DNA of 22,324 nucleotides, taken from positions 1 through 22,324 of the forward strand of contig BBXU01000235.1 in NCBI GenBank assembly GCA_001598975.1. The letters are read 5' to 3'. The translations under genes and the position numbers were made by a program. The stretch is from Parachlorella kessleri (Eukaryota; Chlorophyta; Trebouxiophyceae; Chlorellales; Chlorellaceae). Below the pieces are notes generated by a model that saw only the letters and a list, made by a program, of their open reading frames with translations, was not told the DNA's origin and ran no database searches. This document shows, piece by piece, positions 9,904 to 20,552 of this stretch. Each line of letters opens with the position of its first letter. The stretch's first letter is position 1.

Positions 9904-11102
9904 GGGCGGCAACCTGGGAACCTGGAGGGTGGTGAGGTGGAACAGGGCGGAGGTCAGGCAGCCCCGCACCACAATCCTAGGCAGCAGCGGCACTAGCAGC
10001 AATGGGTGGCATACCAACACCATGCTGAAGCTATTGAACTTCTACCTTGTCAGATCCAGGCACTGCACAGCAAAATGTGGCACTCAGCGGTCCATGCAGA
10101 TCGTGCCGCTGCATTGCGCGGGCAGCATTACTGTCACTGCCAGATTCAAGCAGCCGGCGAGGCTTATTGGCTAGCTTGCAGCCTGTGTCAATTGTGTATA
10201 ACTTATAGAGCCAACAGCCGGATCTTAGGTGTGGTGTTGGGGTTGACTGACGTGGGGCGATGTCGAACTTTTGTTTCATACCTGCAAACCCTTGCATCCG
10301 TCCTGTGCGAGTACGGCAGGGGCACTCTTGTGCAGATTGTGCGCGCTTGTGCACATTTTGTTCCCCGTCTTGCTACTGGAGCGAGGTGGGCTGCCAGAGG
10401 GAATCTCTTGTGGCAAGGCTGGCTGCTTCGATAGTTGTGGCGGCCGGTGTAGGCGGCTTAGTTCGTCCAGTTGCCCACTGTGTAACTCCAAGGAGGGGGA
10501 GCGGCTTACTGATGATATATGCAGAAGTGTGAAAGCCCATATGTGCACCCAGAAAGGTCGCAGGAACTCAGCATGACCTTGCCTCCCCACCGCTGCAACC
10601 TGGCTGGGTTGTCATGGATCCTCACTGACTGAGGAGGGTTACAAAGCCATTAGCTTACGGTGGATCCTCAATATGTGTTTGTCCCGCCCGCGCGCTCAAG
10701 CTGAATGTTCCAGCAAAAAGTCATAGTACCGTCAGTATAACTGGTCTTGGCCCTAGCTTGATGAGGGGAATGAAAGCGCTCCTTAAAAGCTTAATTTTGA
10801 TCAGAGAAGTTTGAAGGAGCAGGCAGCATTGGTGAGTTTGCGCGATTTGCGCTAGCCTTCGCCGATCGTTCCTGTAGTTCTGGACTTGCAACGCTGATTT
10901 CAAGCCTTGTAAGTTTGGCTAGCCACGGCCGCCGCCAAGCGAAGGAGCAAGATGGTAGGACTACAACACCTCAAGCCTCAAATTGGCTATGTGTTGTGCA
11001 TGTCATGAGTAGAACGAGACTGTAGAAGTAGTTCACATGACTGTCACACGGTAACTGGCCGAGTCAGGCCTGAGGAACCTGTCTACGCCTCCTGTACTGC
11101 AG
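9904..11102. other. Intergenic region: LPEAT 3' UTR and rhodanese 2 5' region
   Basis: No domain-bearing exon is recognised, although several short frames are open. The left part is probably LPEAT 3' UTR up to a TGTAA at 10481-10485. The decamer TGGATCCTCA is repeated at 10615-10624 and 10661-10670. The promoter and first exon of the second rhodanese should lie in the right part, but no single ATG, donor and phase combination stands out. Confidence 0.5.
10481..10485 (+). terminator. TGTAA polyadenylation signal, likely for LPEAT
   Basis: This is the first plus-strand TGTAA I find after the LPEAT stop at 9903, about 580 bases downstream. It is again followed by C, as at 5269 and 12641. Confidence 0.5.
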
Positions 11103-12184
11103 TCAACTGAAGGGGTCCCCGCTGGACAGGCTGCTGCTGCTGTCGTGCATCCCCCACTGCCGTCATCCCTGGGCCACGCTCGTGGGGAGGGCTACAAAAA
11201 CATTGCGGCCAGCGAGGCGCACCAGCTCACTGAGAAAGGCGGCGCATACCTTGATGTCAGGTAGGGAGCCTCTTGCCTTGCTGCACTCGCAAGATGATGC
11301 ATCACCTCCACAGCTGGCTGCTACTGCTCCCCAGCACGTTGAGGTGAAACTCTGAAGCTGGTGGTTCAGCAGCAAGGAGGTGTCTGCTACACAGGCTTGC
11401 CTGCTCTCGGAAGGGCAAGACTCATAAGGCAAAGACGGCACTGTAGCACGTACACCCGCGCTGTAGAGATCGAGCCAGGACAACGGGCTGCGACTATCGG
11501 TATGGCCTGGGTCAAGTTAGGTGCCGTAGGGAGTGAAACTGTGGACACATCACTCATTGGTTACTGCCTGCAGGACGCCTGAGGAGTACAGTGAGGGCCA
11601 CGCCCCAGGTGCTGTCAACATCCCTATCCTGGTGAAAGAGGAGGGGGAGTTCAAGCCCAACCCCGGCTTTCTGGACGAGGTAAGCCTGGGACGCCCGCAC
11701 ATGGCCCTCTAGCCTGACCGAGTGTGTACCAAGCAACCAAGTCTTACACTTACCAAGCCTTGCAGCACGCCGGCAGCACCCCATAGGGGGCCGGTCATGC
11801 AAGCTGTGCCACCATTGTTGTTCCTTGGCTCCCATTACCAATGTCCAGCCCCTCCACCATCCCCCCTAGACTGTGTGTTCGCTTGCCGGGTGCGTATCAC
11901 AGATAGTAAGGACCTACAAAGCTGGTCTATGAGCGTGTGCTGTGTGCTGATGGGACCCGCAAAGGTCCCTTCGCTTGACTGAGCCGTCCACTGGCAAGAT
12001 GCCTGCGCAGGTGAAAAGTAAGTTCCATGACATCGAGGCCCCTATCGTGACCGCCTGCCAGCATGGCCGGCGCGGGGAGCTGGCGGCACAGAACCTGGCC
12101 GATGCAGGCTTTGTCAACCTTAGCAACCTGACGGGCGGCTTCCATGCGTGGGTCAGCAGCAACCTGCCCTCCACCAAGGAGTGA
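11103..12184 (+). CDS. Rhodanese-like sulfurtransferase 2 (5' end unresolved)
   Basis: Supported exons are 11103-11260, 11574-11679 and 12011-12184, giving 145 residues without the missing first exon. In frame, an upstream TAA and the lack of any ATG mean the start lies in an exon before the acceptor at 11100-11102. Features are GAYLDVRTPEEY, GHAPGAVNIPI, the active loop CQHGRRG with the catalytic Cys at residue 104 of this partial protein, and GGFHAWVSSNLP. The introns fall in the same places and phases as in the gene at 5478-6187: phase 2 in the LDVR Arg codon and phase 0 before VK. The pair is therefore paralogous. The first 30 or so residues are rich in Ala, Pro and Ser and could be part of a transit peptide, so organellar location is possible but unproven. 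Confidence 0.85.
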
Positions 12185-12640
12185 AGGTGCCAACACTAGT
12201 ACTTACTATTTGTAGTAAGGGTGGCAGGTTTGCGAACAGGCAGTGAGAGGCGAATCGTACCGTGGGCTGGAGGCAGCTATGCTCCCGAGTCCTGCCTGAG
12301 TTCTGATCCAGGAGTTTTCCCTGCCCCAAGTACTGGGTTGGTGCCTTGGTCCATCTTGGACTTCCCTCGTCTACTTTGTCGATGGGTGCCTCAATATCTC
12401 ACTGCATGACGGCATGTGACCCTGGCAGTACGCGTGCTTGATACTTTTGCGTGAACTCTTCTTTTGTCTATGGTGGCAGCTGTGCTAAGAGAGGAGAAAT
12501 AGTATTACACTGTACTGACAGGGGTGGATGCAGTCATGCTCTGGGTCTTGCTCGAGACCTGACTTCTGGATCAGCTGAGAGGCTGCTTCGGGTCTTTGCA
12601 TCTGCTATACTGGTGGTACTGCTATCTGGCCTCTTCCTTT

Positions 12641-12645
12641 TGTAA
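12641..12645 (+). terminator. TGTAA polyadenylation signal, likely for rhodanese 2
   Basis: This plus-strand TGTAA is about 460 bases after the rhodanese 2 stop. A second copy at 12746-12750 is an alternative. Confidence 0.5.
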
Positions 12646-12847
12646 CGGCGGGAGGTAGTGAGCACAGACGCAATTGCAGGTTCAGGGGAGGTGACTTGGC
12701 TGCATGCAAGGTACTACCATAGTATGCTCTGGGCTTGATTATAAATGTAAGCCAGCAGTCTCCCCCTGTTGGTTCACCCCTTTCGAATTATGTCCTTAGC
12801 CGGCCGTGCAGGAATTCGGAAACCAATTTTCCGGCTGCCGGGCGGGT

Positions 12848-12852
12848 TTACA
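12848..12852 (-). terminator. TGTAA polyadenylation signal for the minus-strand gene ending at 13150
   Basis: TTACA on the plus strand reads TGTAA on the minus strand, about 300 bases after the stop at 13150-13152. Confidence 0.5.
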
Positions 12853-13149
12853 AATGCAAGACTGTAGTTAGGTCTTCAAAGAACGTTTTTGACGAGACGT
12901 TGACTGTCAGACCTGGGACCGCGATTCCAATTACTCCTCAACACTTTAGGTGGGCCAAGGCAAAACCAATGCTGACCCAGCTTTGCAGTGCAGGGAGAGG
13001 TTAAGCAAGCATACAAATATTCTTTCTGACAACCTTGGACCAAGCTTAAGGTGCGATGAAGGTACCCTGTGCAGTGCGGGCAAGCCATGCGCCTAAGCCA
13101 AGCAACGTGCTAACGTCAAGGGGTAACAGGAGGAGCCTCTGCTGCCTTG

Positions 13150-15251
13150 CTACGGGTATGGCAGTAAGCTAGAATTGGCCTGGAGCTGGGTGGTGTATTG
13201 CGACGCCTGCTGAGCCTGCTGCGCCGCCACCACGCCCTGCTGATACCCCGCCTGGTAGATGCTCTGCAGCATCGTGTGGAATTCAGGGCACTGCAAGCAC
13301 AAGCCATACGTGAGGTTGTACATGAATCGGCTAGCACTAGCTTGACGCGGGTGCCTGGGGTGCGCAAAAGGAACCTGCAGCATCTCCTGCAATGGCTCAG
13401 CCTGCAGACTTTTTCAACAACTGGCCACCAAGACACCCTTAGCAAGTGGGCATCCTACATGCAAGTCTGCCCGCCATGTACCGCCAACCATGGTAGCAGG
13501 GGCGAGGGCCTACACAACCTTAAGCCCTGGCAGACACTCCCAACACAGTGCCCCGGTAACTCAAGCAACCTTCCGCCTGCTTCCTTTGCCAAACACGCAG
13601 CTACATCACCCTGTGCAAGCCAGGTTATCCACATCTCCAAGAAAACGTGCCACATCTTGACATCTAGGACTCCAGCCCCGGCCAACAAACAAACAGATGC
13701 CTCAATTTTGGTGTCAACAACCCACCTGCTTGACTACATGAAAGCCCTGCCCGCAGTAGATGCACAGCGCGGGGGGCGCCTGTGCCAGCAGCCCACTATA
13801 CACCACCCCCTGGGAGGCCCCTCCGGTAGCCAACCCCTGGGCTGGCTGCGTGTCCGACTGCAGCTGCTGGCCCGCCGCTGCCGCCGCAGCGGGTGCCGGC
13901 CCAGTCCCGGCCCGCTCGGGGTCTAAAGAAACTGGCATGGGAAGCGCGGCAAGGACACCAGCGTCCCCTTGCAAGACTTGCATGACCCCCGTCACACTGG
14001 CTTCCCGCTGCTGCGTCCTGCTGCCCGTGCCGGCAACGTCCCAGTTGCTATCGCCACCCCCGCCAGAAGCTGTCAACACCGTGGCCTTGGCAGCACCTGC
14101 AGTACCACTGCGAGACGCGGTGCCGCGGCCGCCGCGCCGACGACTGCTACGCCCCTTGGCCTCAACATCGCCTTCTCTTATGCTGCCATTGCCCTCGGCT
14201 GCTGCCCCATTGAGTTCCACTGTGGAGGTGGTCGGAGTGAACCCCGGGGGAGGGTCCGCTGCTATCGACAGCTGGACTGTCTTGGCGCTGCGATTGAACC
14301 CACAGTCGCCCAGCCCACGCAGCTCGGCAAGCTTGGGGCACACTGCAGCAGCAGCAGCAGAAGCATCAGGAAGCGCCGGGTGTAGGCATTAAGGAGATGG
14401 ACACCAAGTCGATGAGGTTTATATGTTCACTGGCATCAGATACCAAAAAGAAGGCTGGGTGGGCTCCACGGCAGCGAATTGACTTCCATGTCACACTGAA
14501 GGCATCATGCATATACAGGTGGTACTTCCCATATGTGGCATGCAATCCCACCATGAGTGGTCAGCAACCGCAGTGGCCACCAACGACTAGTCCTTGACTC
14601 ACCATACTCGTTCAGCCGACCCCACTGGCTTTTGAAGGCGTGGTCTGTCAGGTTGCCAGTGCTGCTGGGGAGCACTGGCAGCAGTACGTCACAAGCAGCC
14701 TGGGTAAACTGGCTGATGGGAATTGGGTGCTCTGCTCGGAAGACCAGCGGCAGCAGGGAATCATACACCTGCGCGGCCAGTGCAATCTACCTACGACAGT
14801 CAGTATCAGCAGGTTCCGGATTTCATTAGCTCCGTGGCAACTGTGCTGGCTCGTGGCTGGGAATTATGACAGTGCACTCTAAGTCCAGGAGCAAAGCGAA
14901 GCGGTATCAACGGTTGGTGTGTAGTTGGGGGAGGCACACTCTTCAGAGTGAGGATGCTGGCCATCAAGTGCATTTCCTAGCTTGCTCTTGCTGGCGCATG
15001 CCTGCACCGATACCTTCTTTTCCACCTCTGCTATTCTAGTATGGTCGAGTCCCAATCCAGAGGGTCCCACAAAGCCCTTCCAAGCGGACCGCTCCCCTCC
15101 CTGAAGTGAGCCAGGTTTTGATCAGTGCGGCTACATGTAAAATGACGGGAGGCAGCAGAAGCATCCAAGTACCCTGCAACAAGTATTGTCAGCCACGAAC
15201 CTCAGGGTCCTCTCCACGCCGCGTGGGCCCACGAGATCTTTGCGCTGCCAT
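13150..15251 (-). CDS. Uncharacterised Ala/Gly-rich protein, 6 predicted exons
   Basis: Predicted exons on the minus strand are 15251-15201, 15100-15014, 14786-14603, 14482-14444, 14342-13726 and 13386-13150, joining in phase to 404 residues. I do not recognise the family. A basic N-terminus (MAAQRSRGPTRRGE) leads to a helical-looking segment (about 38-105, with IALAAQVYDSLLPLVFR and a Trp-Gly-Arg-Leu-Asn-Glu stretch). A long low-complexity region rich in Ala, Gly, Ser and Arg follows, including SSRRRGGRG. The C-terminus has two CxxC pairs, CIYC (about 317-320) and CLQC, then a Gln/Ala-rich tail. The basic regions could suggest a nucleic-acid binding or nuclear role, but that is speculation. 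Weak points are the GTTCGT donor of exon 1 and the 39-base exon 4. The long exon 5 and the last exon are better supported. Confidence 0.58.
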
Positions 15252-15787
15252 GTTGCCTTTGATGAGAGCAGTGCTAGCTACTGTGTGTTTGAAGTCATGA
15301 TCACTGCCACAGACCTTTATAATACGTTCCGTGCCATGTTCCTTTCATGAGGTGGCATGCAAGTGTAAGGCGCCATGGTCCCCGTTTGGCGCCATGCCAC
15401 CTGTCAAATATCCGTCCCAACAGCTCCAAACCTAGCCAACCGCAGGTTGATGGGTAGACAGCTGCCCTAGTGGAGACCTGCTGGGCCCATCAGCCTCACT
15501 TTCAGCGCCCACACAGCACACTCAGCACAAGCGACAACTCTTCCTTTTGCGTACAACCGTGCTGCGCAGCTTGGCTCAGACCCCAAAAATTGCTGACTGT
15601 AACAATGGGTCATTAAGACCCCACCCCTGCGCTATCTCGCACCTCTCAACCACAACACACACCACATACCGCAAACAGCACTCCAAATAGCCCAACTCTC
15701 CCTCCGCTCATTAAAAACAAAATACTAAGTAGAATACAAGCAAGACTGACTTATCCCTGTATGGAAAGCAGGCCGCTCTGGCAAAAG
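15252..15787. other. Intergenic region between HflX and the uncharacterised gene
   Basis: This gap lies between two minus-strand genes. It should contain the HflX 3' UTR and the promoter of the gene starting at 15251. I saw no minus-strand TGTAA for HflX. An inverted repeat at 15350-15402 is the main structure, and no coding exon is apparent. Confidence 0.55.
15350..15402. repeat. Inverted repeat upstream of the uncharacterised gene
   Basis: AGGTGGCATG (15350-15359) and CATGCCACCT (15393-15402) form a perfect 10-bp inverted repeat with a 33-base spacer. GGCGCCATG occurs twice in and beside the spacer. The element sits about 100 bases upstream of the ATG at 15251 and could be a regulatory site or a foldback remnant. 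Confidence 0.6.
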
Positions 15788-18700
15788 TCAAGCCCTTGGT
15801 ACACCGACAACCGCTTGAGAGGCTGCCTCGGTTGCTGCTGCTGCCGCTGCTGCTGCTTCTAGGCGTAGCTGCCGCAATCGCATCGCCAGAGAGGGGGGCA
15901 CTCGGCCTCGCACCTCGGTGCCTGACTCTGTGAACTCCGTGCTCTCGACTACACCGGTGCGGTGGATCTCGTCAACTAGCTCTCCCTGCAGAGCAGGTAC
16001 CAAACTTACTTCACTACCCTCCTTTTTAGCTTTACTTTGTGCCTTCAACTACTCTCGAGCGCAGAAGCTCATCTACCAGCTTTCACATGCAGAGACACTG
16101 CATTCCGTGTCTGCCATGTCCACTGTGTGCTTGTGCCATTATGATATGTGTGGAAGCACAGTCACTACTGCGCGAGAGTGGTTGCCCCGGCAACCAGGCA
16201 AACTTTGCAGTCATCTCAGTGGGAAGCGCCAGAAGCTGCTCTGACCCACTTTTTTGGCACCACCAGCCAGACAGTCCCTACACGGTCGCCAGATGACTCC
16301 AAGACCTGCGCCCAAGACCTCAACTACGAACCCCCTGCATGACCAGCTTTAAATAAAAGAAAATAAAAACGCAGGCGCAACCAAACAGTTGTAACATACC
16401 TGGTTGTAGGGTATGCAGACGTGGACCTCAACCATGCTGCTTTTCAACAGGTTGCTTATACGCTGCAGCAGGTCGTCTACGCCCTGCACAGCGTGCGGAG
16501 CAGCACATCACACGAGCGGCCTTGCTAGCAGCTAGGAGCATTAGGTTCCGTAGCAGCCTGGGGGTGCCTCACACGATGCACTGAAACATACTAGAGCATC
16601 CCACTTGGCAGGTACACGTCACATGCACATCCTTACACTGCTTCTGAGGACTGCATAGATGTTGGTGCAGTCACATCGGCCTGACCCAAGAGCTGCAGTA
16701 CTCACCTCTCCTGTGAGTGCTGATATGCACGCTGTGCCCTCCCGCTTGGCGGCAACGGCCTGAACCATGGGCGGGTCGGCACAGGCATCCACCTGCGGGC
16801 AAATCTTACCCGGCATATGTGCTGTCCAACTCGCTAATGTGGGCCACCCCTCTGCTGCGCTGCAGACCAGGCAGCCTCGCCGCAACACCATCCCTGCATG
16901 TAGAGCACGCACCTCAAGCACGCACCGTAATCATTTGCTGTGAAGAAGAAGATGCGTAACCCAGCAGGCATGCTGCCCGCCGGGCGTTCAGTGTGGCCAT
17001 GCTGCTCTTCCCACCTTGTTCCACACTGTGAGCGTGGGTATGTTCTGCACCCCTAGCTCCTCCAGCACCGCGTTCACAGCTTCTATCTGCGCCGCCGCGT
17101 TGGGATGGCTCACGTCCACGCAGTGCACCAGCAGCGACGCATCCTTGATCTCTTCCAGGGTCGCGCGAAAGGCAGCGACCAGCTGGGTCGGCAGTTTCTG
17201 GATGAAGCCTGCGAAGCGGAGGTGGTCCACTCAGCTAAAATGAGACAGCAGTGCCATGCAAGGATGAGCTCCTCATGGCAAGAAATGGCAAAGACAGTGT
17301 GCTAGAGTCTGCTGGATGGCATCCAGGGACACCCGGAAGGCTTGCATCGTCGATACTGAGCCTGCAACTTAGACTACCCTGCCAACCCCTGTGGGCTCGG
17401 TACAAGCTTGCAACTGGTGGTCCCATCAGCTTGCCCATGGAACGGGACACCCTGCACTTACCCACAGTGTCGGTGAATAGCACCTCCTGACCGCCTGCCA
17501 GCTCCACTCGGCGTGTGGTGGGGTCCAACGTAGCAAACAGCTTATCCTCCGCTAGAACCCCTGCGGTCTCACCAGTGAGGACATATCTGCGATGCACTAC
17601 ATGCCTTTGGTTACAATGCAAAGCATCCTGTCCTTGCCAAAACGCCTGCAAGCCCTCTTGCACTGAATGCGGGCATCCCTCTCAGGCGTTGTTGAGGACA
17701 CTCTTGGAACTATTCACAGAGGACAGCCCCCACCCTCAGGCTGACAACCCAACCAAATCGCTGCATGGAACGCCTGATCTAAAGACACAAGCTCATGAAA
17801 GTAACGTAGCCACCCCAGCGACATCAAGAATTACAAAAGGGAGAGCTGCATCACTGATTGCTGTCACCTGCATCGGTCAGCCGGTTGAGCAGCGTGGATT
17901 TGCCGGCATTGGTGTAGCCAACCAGGGCCACAACAGGGATTGGGGCGGAGGCGCGGCGCTCTCGGTAGGCGCGGCGGTGGGTACGCACCTGCAGCCGCAG
18001 GTATGCTTACTTGATTGGGATGGTGTAGCTGACTGCAGCGCCCCTCTGTATTTCAGCTGCTCCGTATATCTTCGTGCGGGGGTACAACAAACGCCACCTG
18101 TGTGCGTGCAACGCGTGCTTCCTCGGTTCGCAAGGCAAGCTACAACCCACCTCCTAAATGCAATTCACGCGAGCGAGCAGCAGCGAGAAGTCAACAAAGT
18201 AGTACAATTTCCAAACATATCTGCTTACATCCTGCTTCACAGGAAGCACACACCATGTGAGCTGCCCAAGGGCATTGCCAGCGCCCTTGGTTGAAGGACG
18301 GCACCACGCACCTCCTCGATATCCTTTCGCAGCCGTGCCATCCTGCCTTTGAGCAGCCGCCTGTCCACTTCTATCTGCTTCTCTCCCATGCCCTTGACCT
18401 GCACACCAACCCTTAGACCTACTGTCTTGCACTCCGCCAACCGCCCGCCCTGACTGAAACCCATGACTCTCGCCTCGTGCGGCAACAAGGCAATTCCATG
18501 CTGCAGCTGGGCCCCTTACTAGCCCGCAAGAGCTGCACTACGTACGAGAGCCATACCCACCTGCCCTGAGCCCGACTGGCGCTCCAAATGTGACCACATG
18601 CGCGTCAAGCGTGGCAGCTGGTACTCCGACTGGGCCAGCTCCACCTGCAAAAACCTGGCGCCAGACTTAGTACTGCCCTATGCATGTACATACCAACCTT

Positions 18701-20390
18701 ATCGTATGTCGAGATACTATATATCACGGTACACATATACATACACACATATGCATATATACACACCTGCTAGAAAGCATACGCCGCGGCTAAGGCCCCC
18801 AATGGGTCGGGGGCGCTTGCAGTGATGGACAACAGATACCGACCTGCAGCTTGCCCTCGCGCGTTGCCGCCCGCTGTGAGAAGATGTCCAGGATGAGCGC
18901 GGTGCGGTCGCACAGGCGCACCTTTCCCCCTAAAGCCCTCTCCAGGTTGCGCAGCTGGCCTGCAGGGGTTGCTAGGGTAAGCACATGTCCAGAGCCTGCT
19001 GGAAGCGAACTCAAGCGGCGCTCCCAACCACTGTGCATCACGCATGCAGCGCGGCACGGTGTCCACAGCGGCCCAGCGGCCCTCTCGATTACCGTGGAGT
19101 TCTGCTGCCCGCATGCCCTGAATGCCGGGGTACTTCCGCACCTCTGAGGATCAGCACCAGCGGTCGTATACCTTCTGAGACCTCAAGTCCACCACTACTT
19201 GACCTGCTGCGCCATCCACCCCACGCTGCAAGCGCTTACCTGGCGACAGCTCATCGTCAAAGATAACAGTTTCTGCGCCACTTTCCTCCACCGCCCGCAT
19301 CACTTCTCCCACTTTGCCGCTGCCAATGTAGGTCCGAGGGTTGACCTCCTCCAGCAGCTGGTAGGTGTGACCCACCACCTGCAAGGGCGGCTATTGGGTG
19401 GTGATACTTACACTGGGTGGGAGCGATTAGTACCCAGTATGTCTGGTGGCTGAATCTTGTAGGTGGTGCTGCGTATGCCAACTTCTAAGAGGAAAGCACA
19501 CAGACCTCAACCAGAAGGGGCCCCTGCAATAGGTGTGCAGATCATATGAGCCGGCCCATGCCAGAAGCCACACCACTGTATGGCCTGAACCACTGCTGGC
19601 AGGCCAATTCCCACTCCACATGCAGAAACAACACCAGCTCACAGGACGAACTGCAGAACTAATACCACGGCAAGCAGCAAAGATTACTTGCCATACCGTG
19701 GATTGTTTAAAAAACGCCATACCGCACCTCAAGCCCTGCAGTGTCTGCCAGTCGGCCCAGCTCCTCAATCGACTCCAGGACTGTGTAGCCATACTTGGAG
19801 CGCTGCTGCTTCAGTTGCACGCCCACAAGGTAAGCCCGCTCTGCGGCATCAGTTGCATAGCCGTACAGCCCATCCTCATCAGCGCCAGAGGACTGCTGCA
19901 CACAAAGGCGCGACCGAATGAGACATTGTGTAATAGACGTGCGAGAAGTCCAACACAGCACATCAGCCGATTTGGCAGTAGTCACTGGTACAGCACTGAG
20001 GGTGTGGTGCTGCGCTGGCACACCGTGGCGATAACCGAGACTAAGCAGGCCGACTGTAGCACCACTCTGCACCTGACTATCGTGCAGGCTGAGTCCCAGG
20101 CCCTTCAAGTCGGACAGCCAAGGCTTGTTGCCGTTGCTCTGGCCGTCTTCTAGGCGTGCAATCTCAGGGGCATCGTCCCAGCTCTCCCAAGAATCACTGT
20201 CGCCGTTGATGGCGCCGTGGCCTGACCTGACTAAATAGCCATGACGGGGCGCAACGGTTATCCAACGGCGCCGGCAGCCAGCTGCTCGAGCATGGCCTGG
20301 AAACGCTGGTGCAGAAAGTCGACGGGCCCAACTCCGTGAAGAGAGCAGAGGACGTGCCTGCGACATGATCGCGGTGGACAGTTGCTCCAT
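15788..20390 (-). CDS. hflX: HflX-type ribosome-associated GTPase, organellar, 12 exons
   Basis: Predicted exons on the minus strand are 20390-20073, 19892-19728, 19378-19240, 18959-18844, 18644-18561, 18398-18312, 17988-17868, 17560-17462, 17208-17015, 16792-16706, 16483-16400 and 15985-15788, giving 563 residues. The first about 60 residues are rich in Arg, Ser and Ala and lack acidic residues after the start, like a transit peptide. The N-terminal HflX domain has [27 protein letters not shown] and DDELSPGQLRNLE. A linker [12 protein letters not shown] follows. GTPase motifs are G1 GYTNAGKS (327-334), FATLDPTTR (G2 region), G3 DTVG, G4 NKVD (440-443) and G5 SALTG (465-469). The C-terminus continues with GVVESTEF. 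Bacterial HflX splits stalled or stressed ribosomes; the same job on plastid or mitochondrial ribosomes is inferred. Most family motifs run intact across the junctions, which supports the model. Confidence 0.95.
18716..18767. repeat. CA/TA microsatellite-like tract in an HflX intron
   Basis: An alternating purine-pyrimidine tract of mixed TA, CA and ATAC units lies within the intron at 18645-18843. It is an impure simple repeat with no coding potential on either strand. Confidence 0.6.
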
Positions 20391-20552
20391 GGCCCTGGCT
20401 GCTTTTTGCTGCAAGGACCTTCTTCTGGCTGCTGGCCCTGCTTTGTTTACGCGCCCGCGAGGTTGATCGTAGCTTTGGGCACGGCTTTGGGTCCTGTTCT
20501 GCCTGATCAGGTCGGCTCACCTTAGCAGGTCAATCAGCAGCCTTGTGAGGGT
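20391..20552. promoter_or_regulatory. Divergent promoter between hflX and the SirB1-like gene
   Basis: Only 162 bp separate the two divergent start codons. No canonical TATA box is obvious. GCTTTGGG is directly repeated around 20473-20495. Shared control is inferred from the head-to-head spacing alone. Confidence 0.6.

Larger units (their letters stand above)
12185..13149. other. Convergent intergenic region / facing 3' UTRs
   Basis: This lies between the stop of rhodanese 2 (plus) and the stop of the uncharacterised minus-strand gene. I see no exon with a recognisable domain. TGTAA is present on the plus strand at 12641-12645 and 12746-12750 and on the minus strand at 12848-12852, as expected for two facing transcript ends. 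Confidence 0.6.

Noticed and set aside
10006..10590. Several overlapping 90-140 residue frames on both strands
   Set aside because: No domain, splice pattern or conserved motif is seen. The region fits the LPEAT 3' UTR and intergenic DNA.
13455..13688. Possible additional minus-strand exon (AACLAKEAGGRLLELPG)
   Set aside because: The acceptor fits, but the donor leaves phase 2 while the next exon needs phase 0. Skipping it gives a clean join.
13198..13926. 242-residue plus-strand open frame, followed by another at 13760-14392
   Set aside because: Both lie opposite the minus-strand uncharacterised gene, whose exons have consistent splice phases and a downstream TGTAA. The plus-strand products show only composition-driven Pro/Ala/Ser/Cys sequence with no domain.
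14445..14554. Alternative minus-strand frame containing AFFLVSDASEHINLIDL, considered as exon 4 of the uncharacterised gene
   Set aside because: No acceptor gives the phase 1 entry required by the strong GTGAGT donor of exon 3, and its natural donor does not match the entry phase of exon 5. The 39-base exon at 14444-14482 satisfies both.
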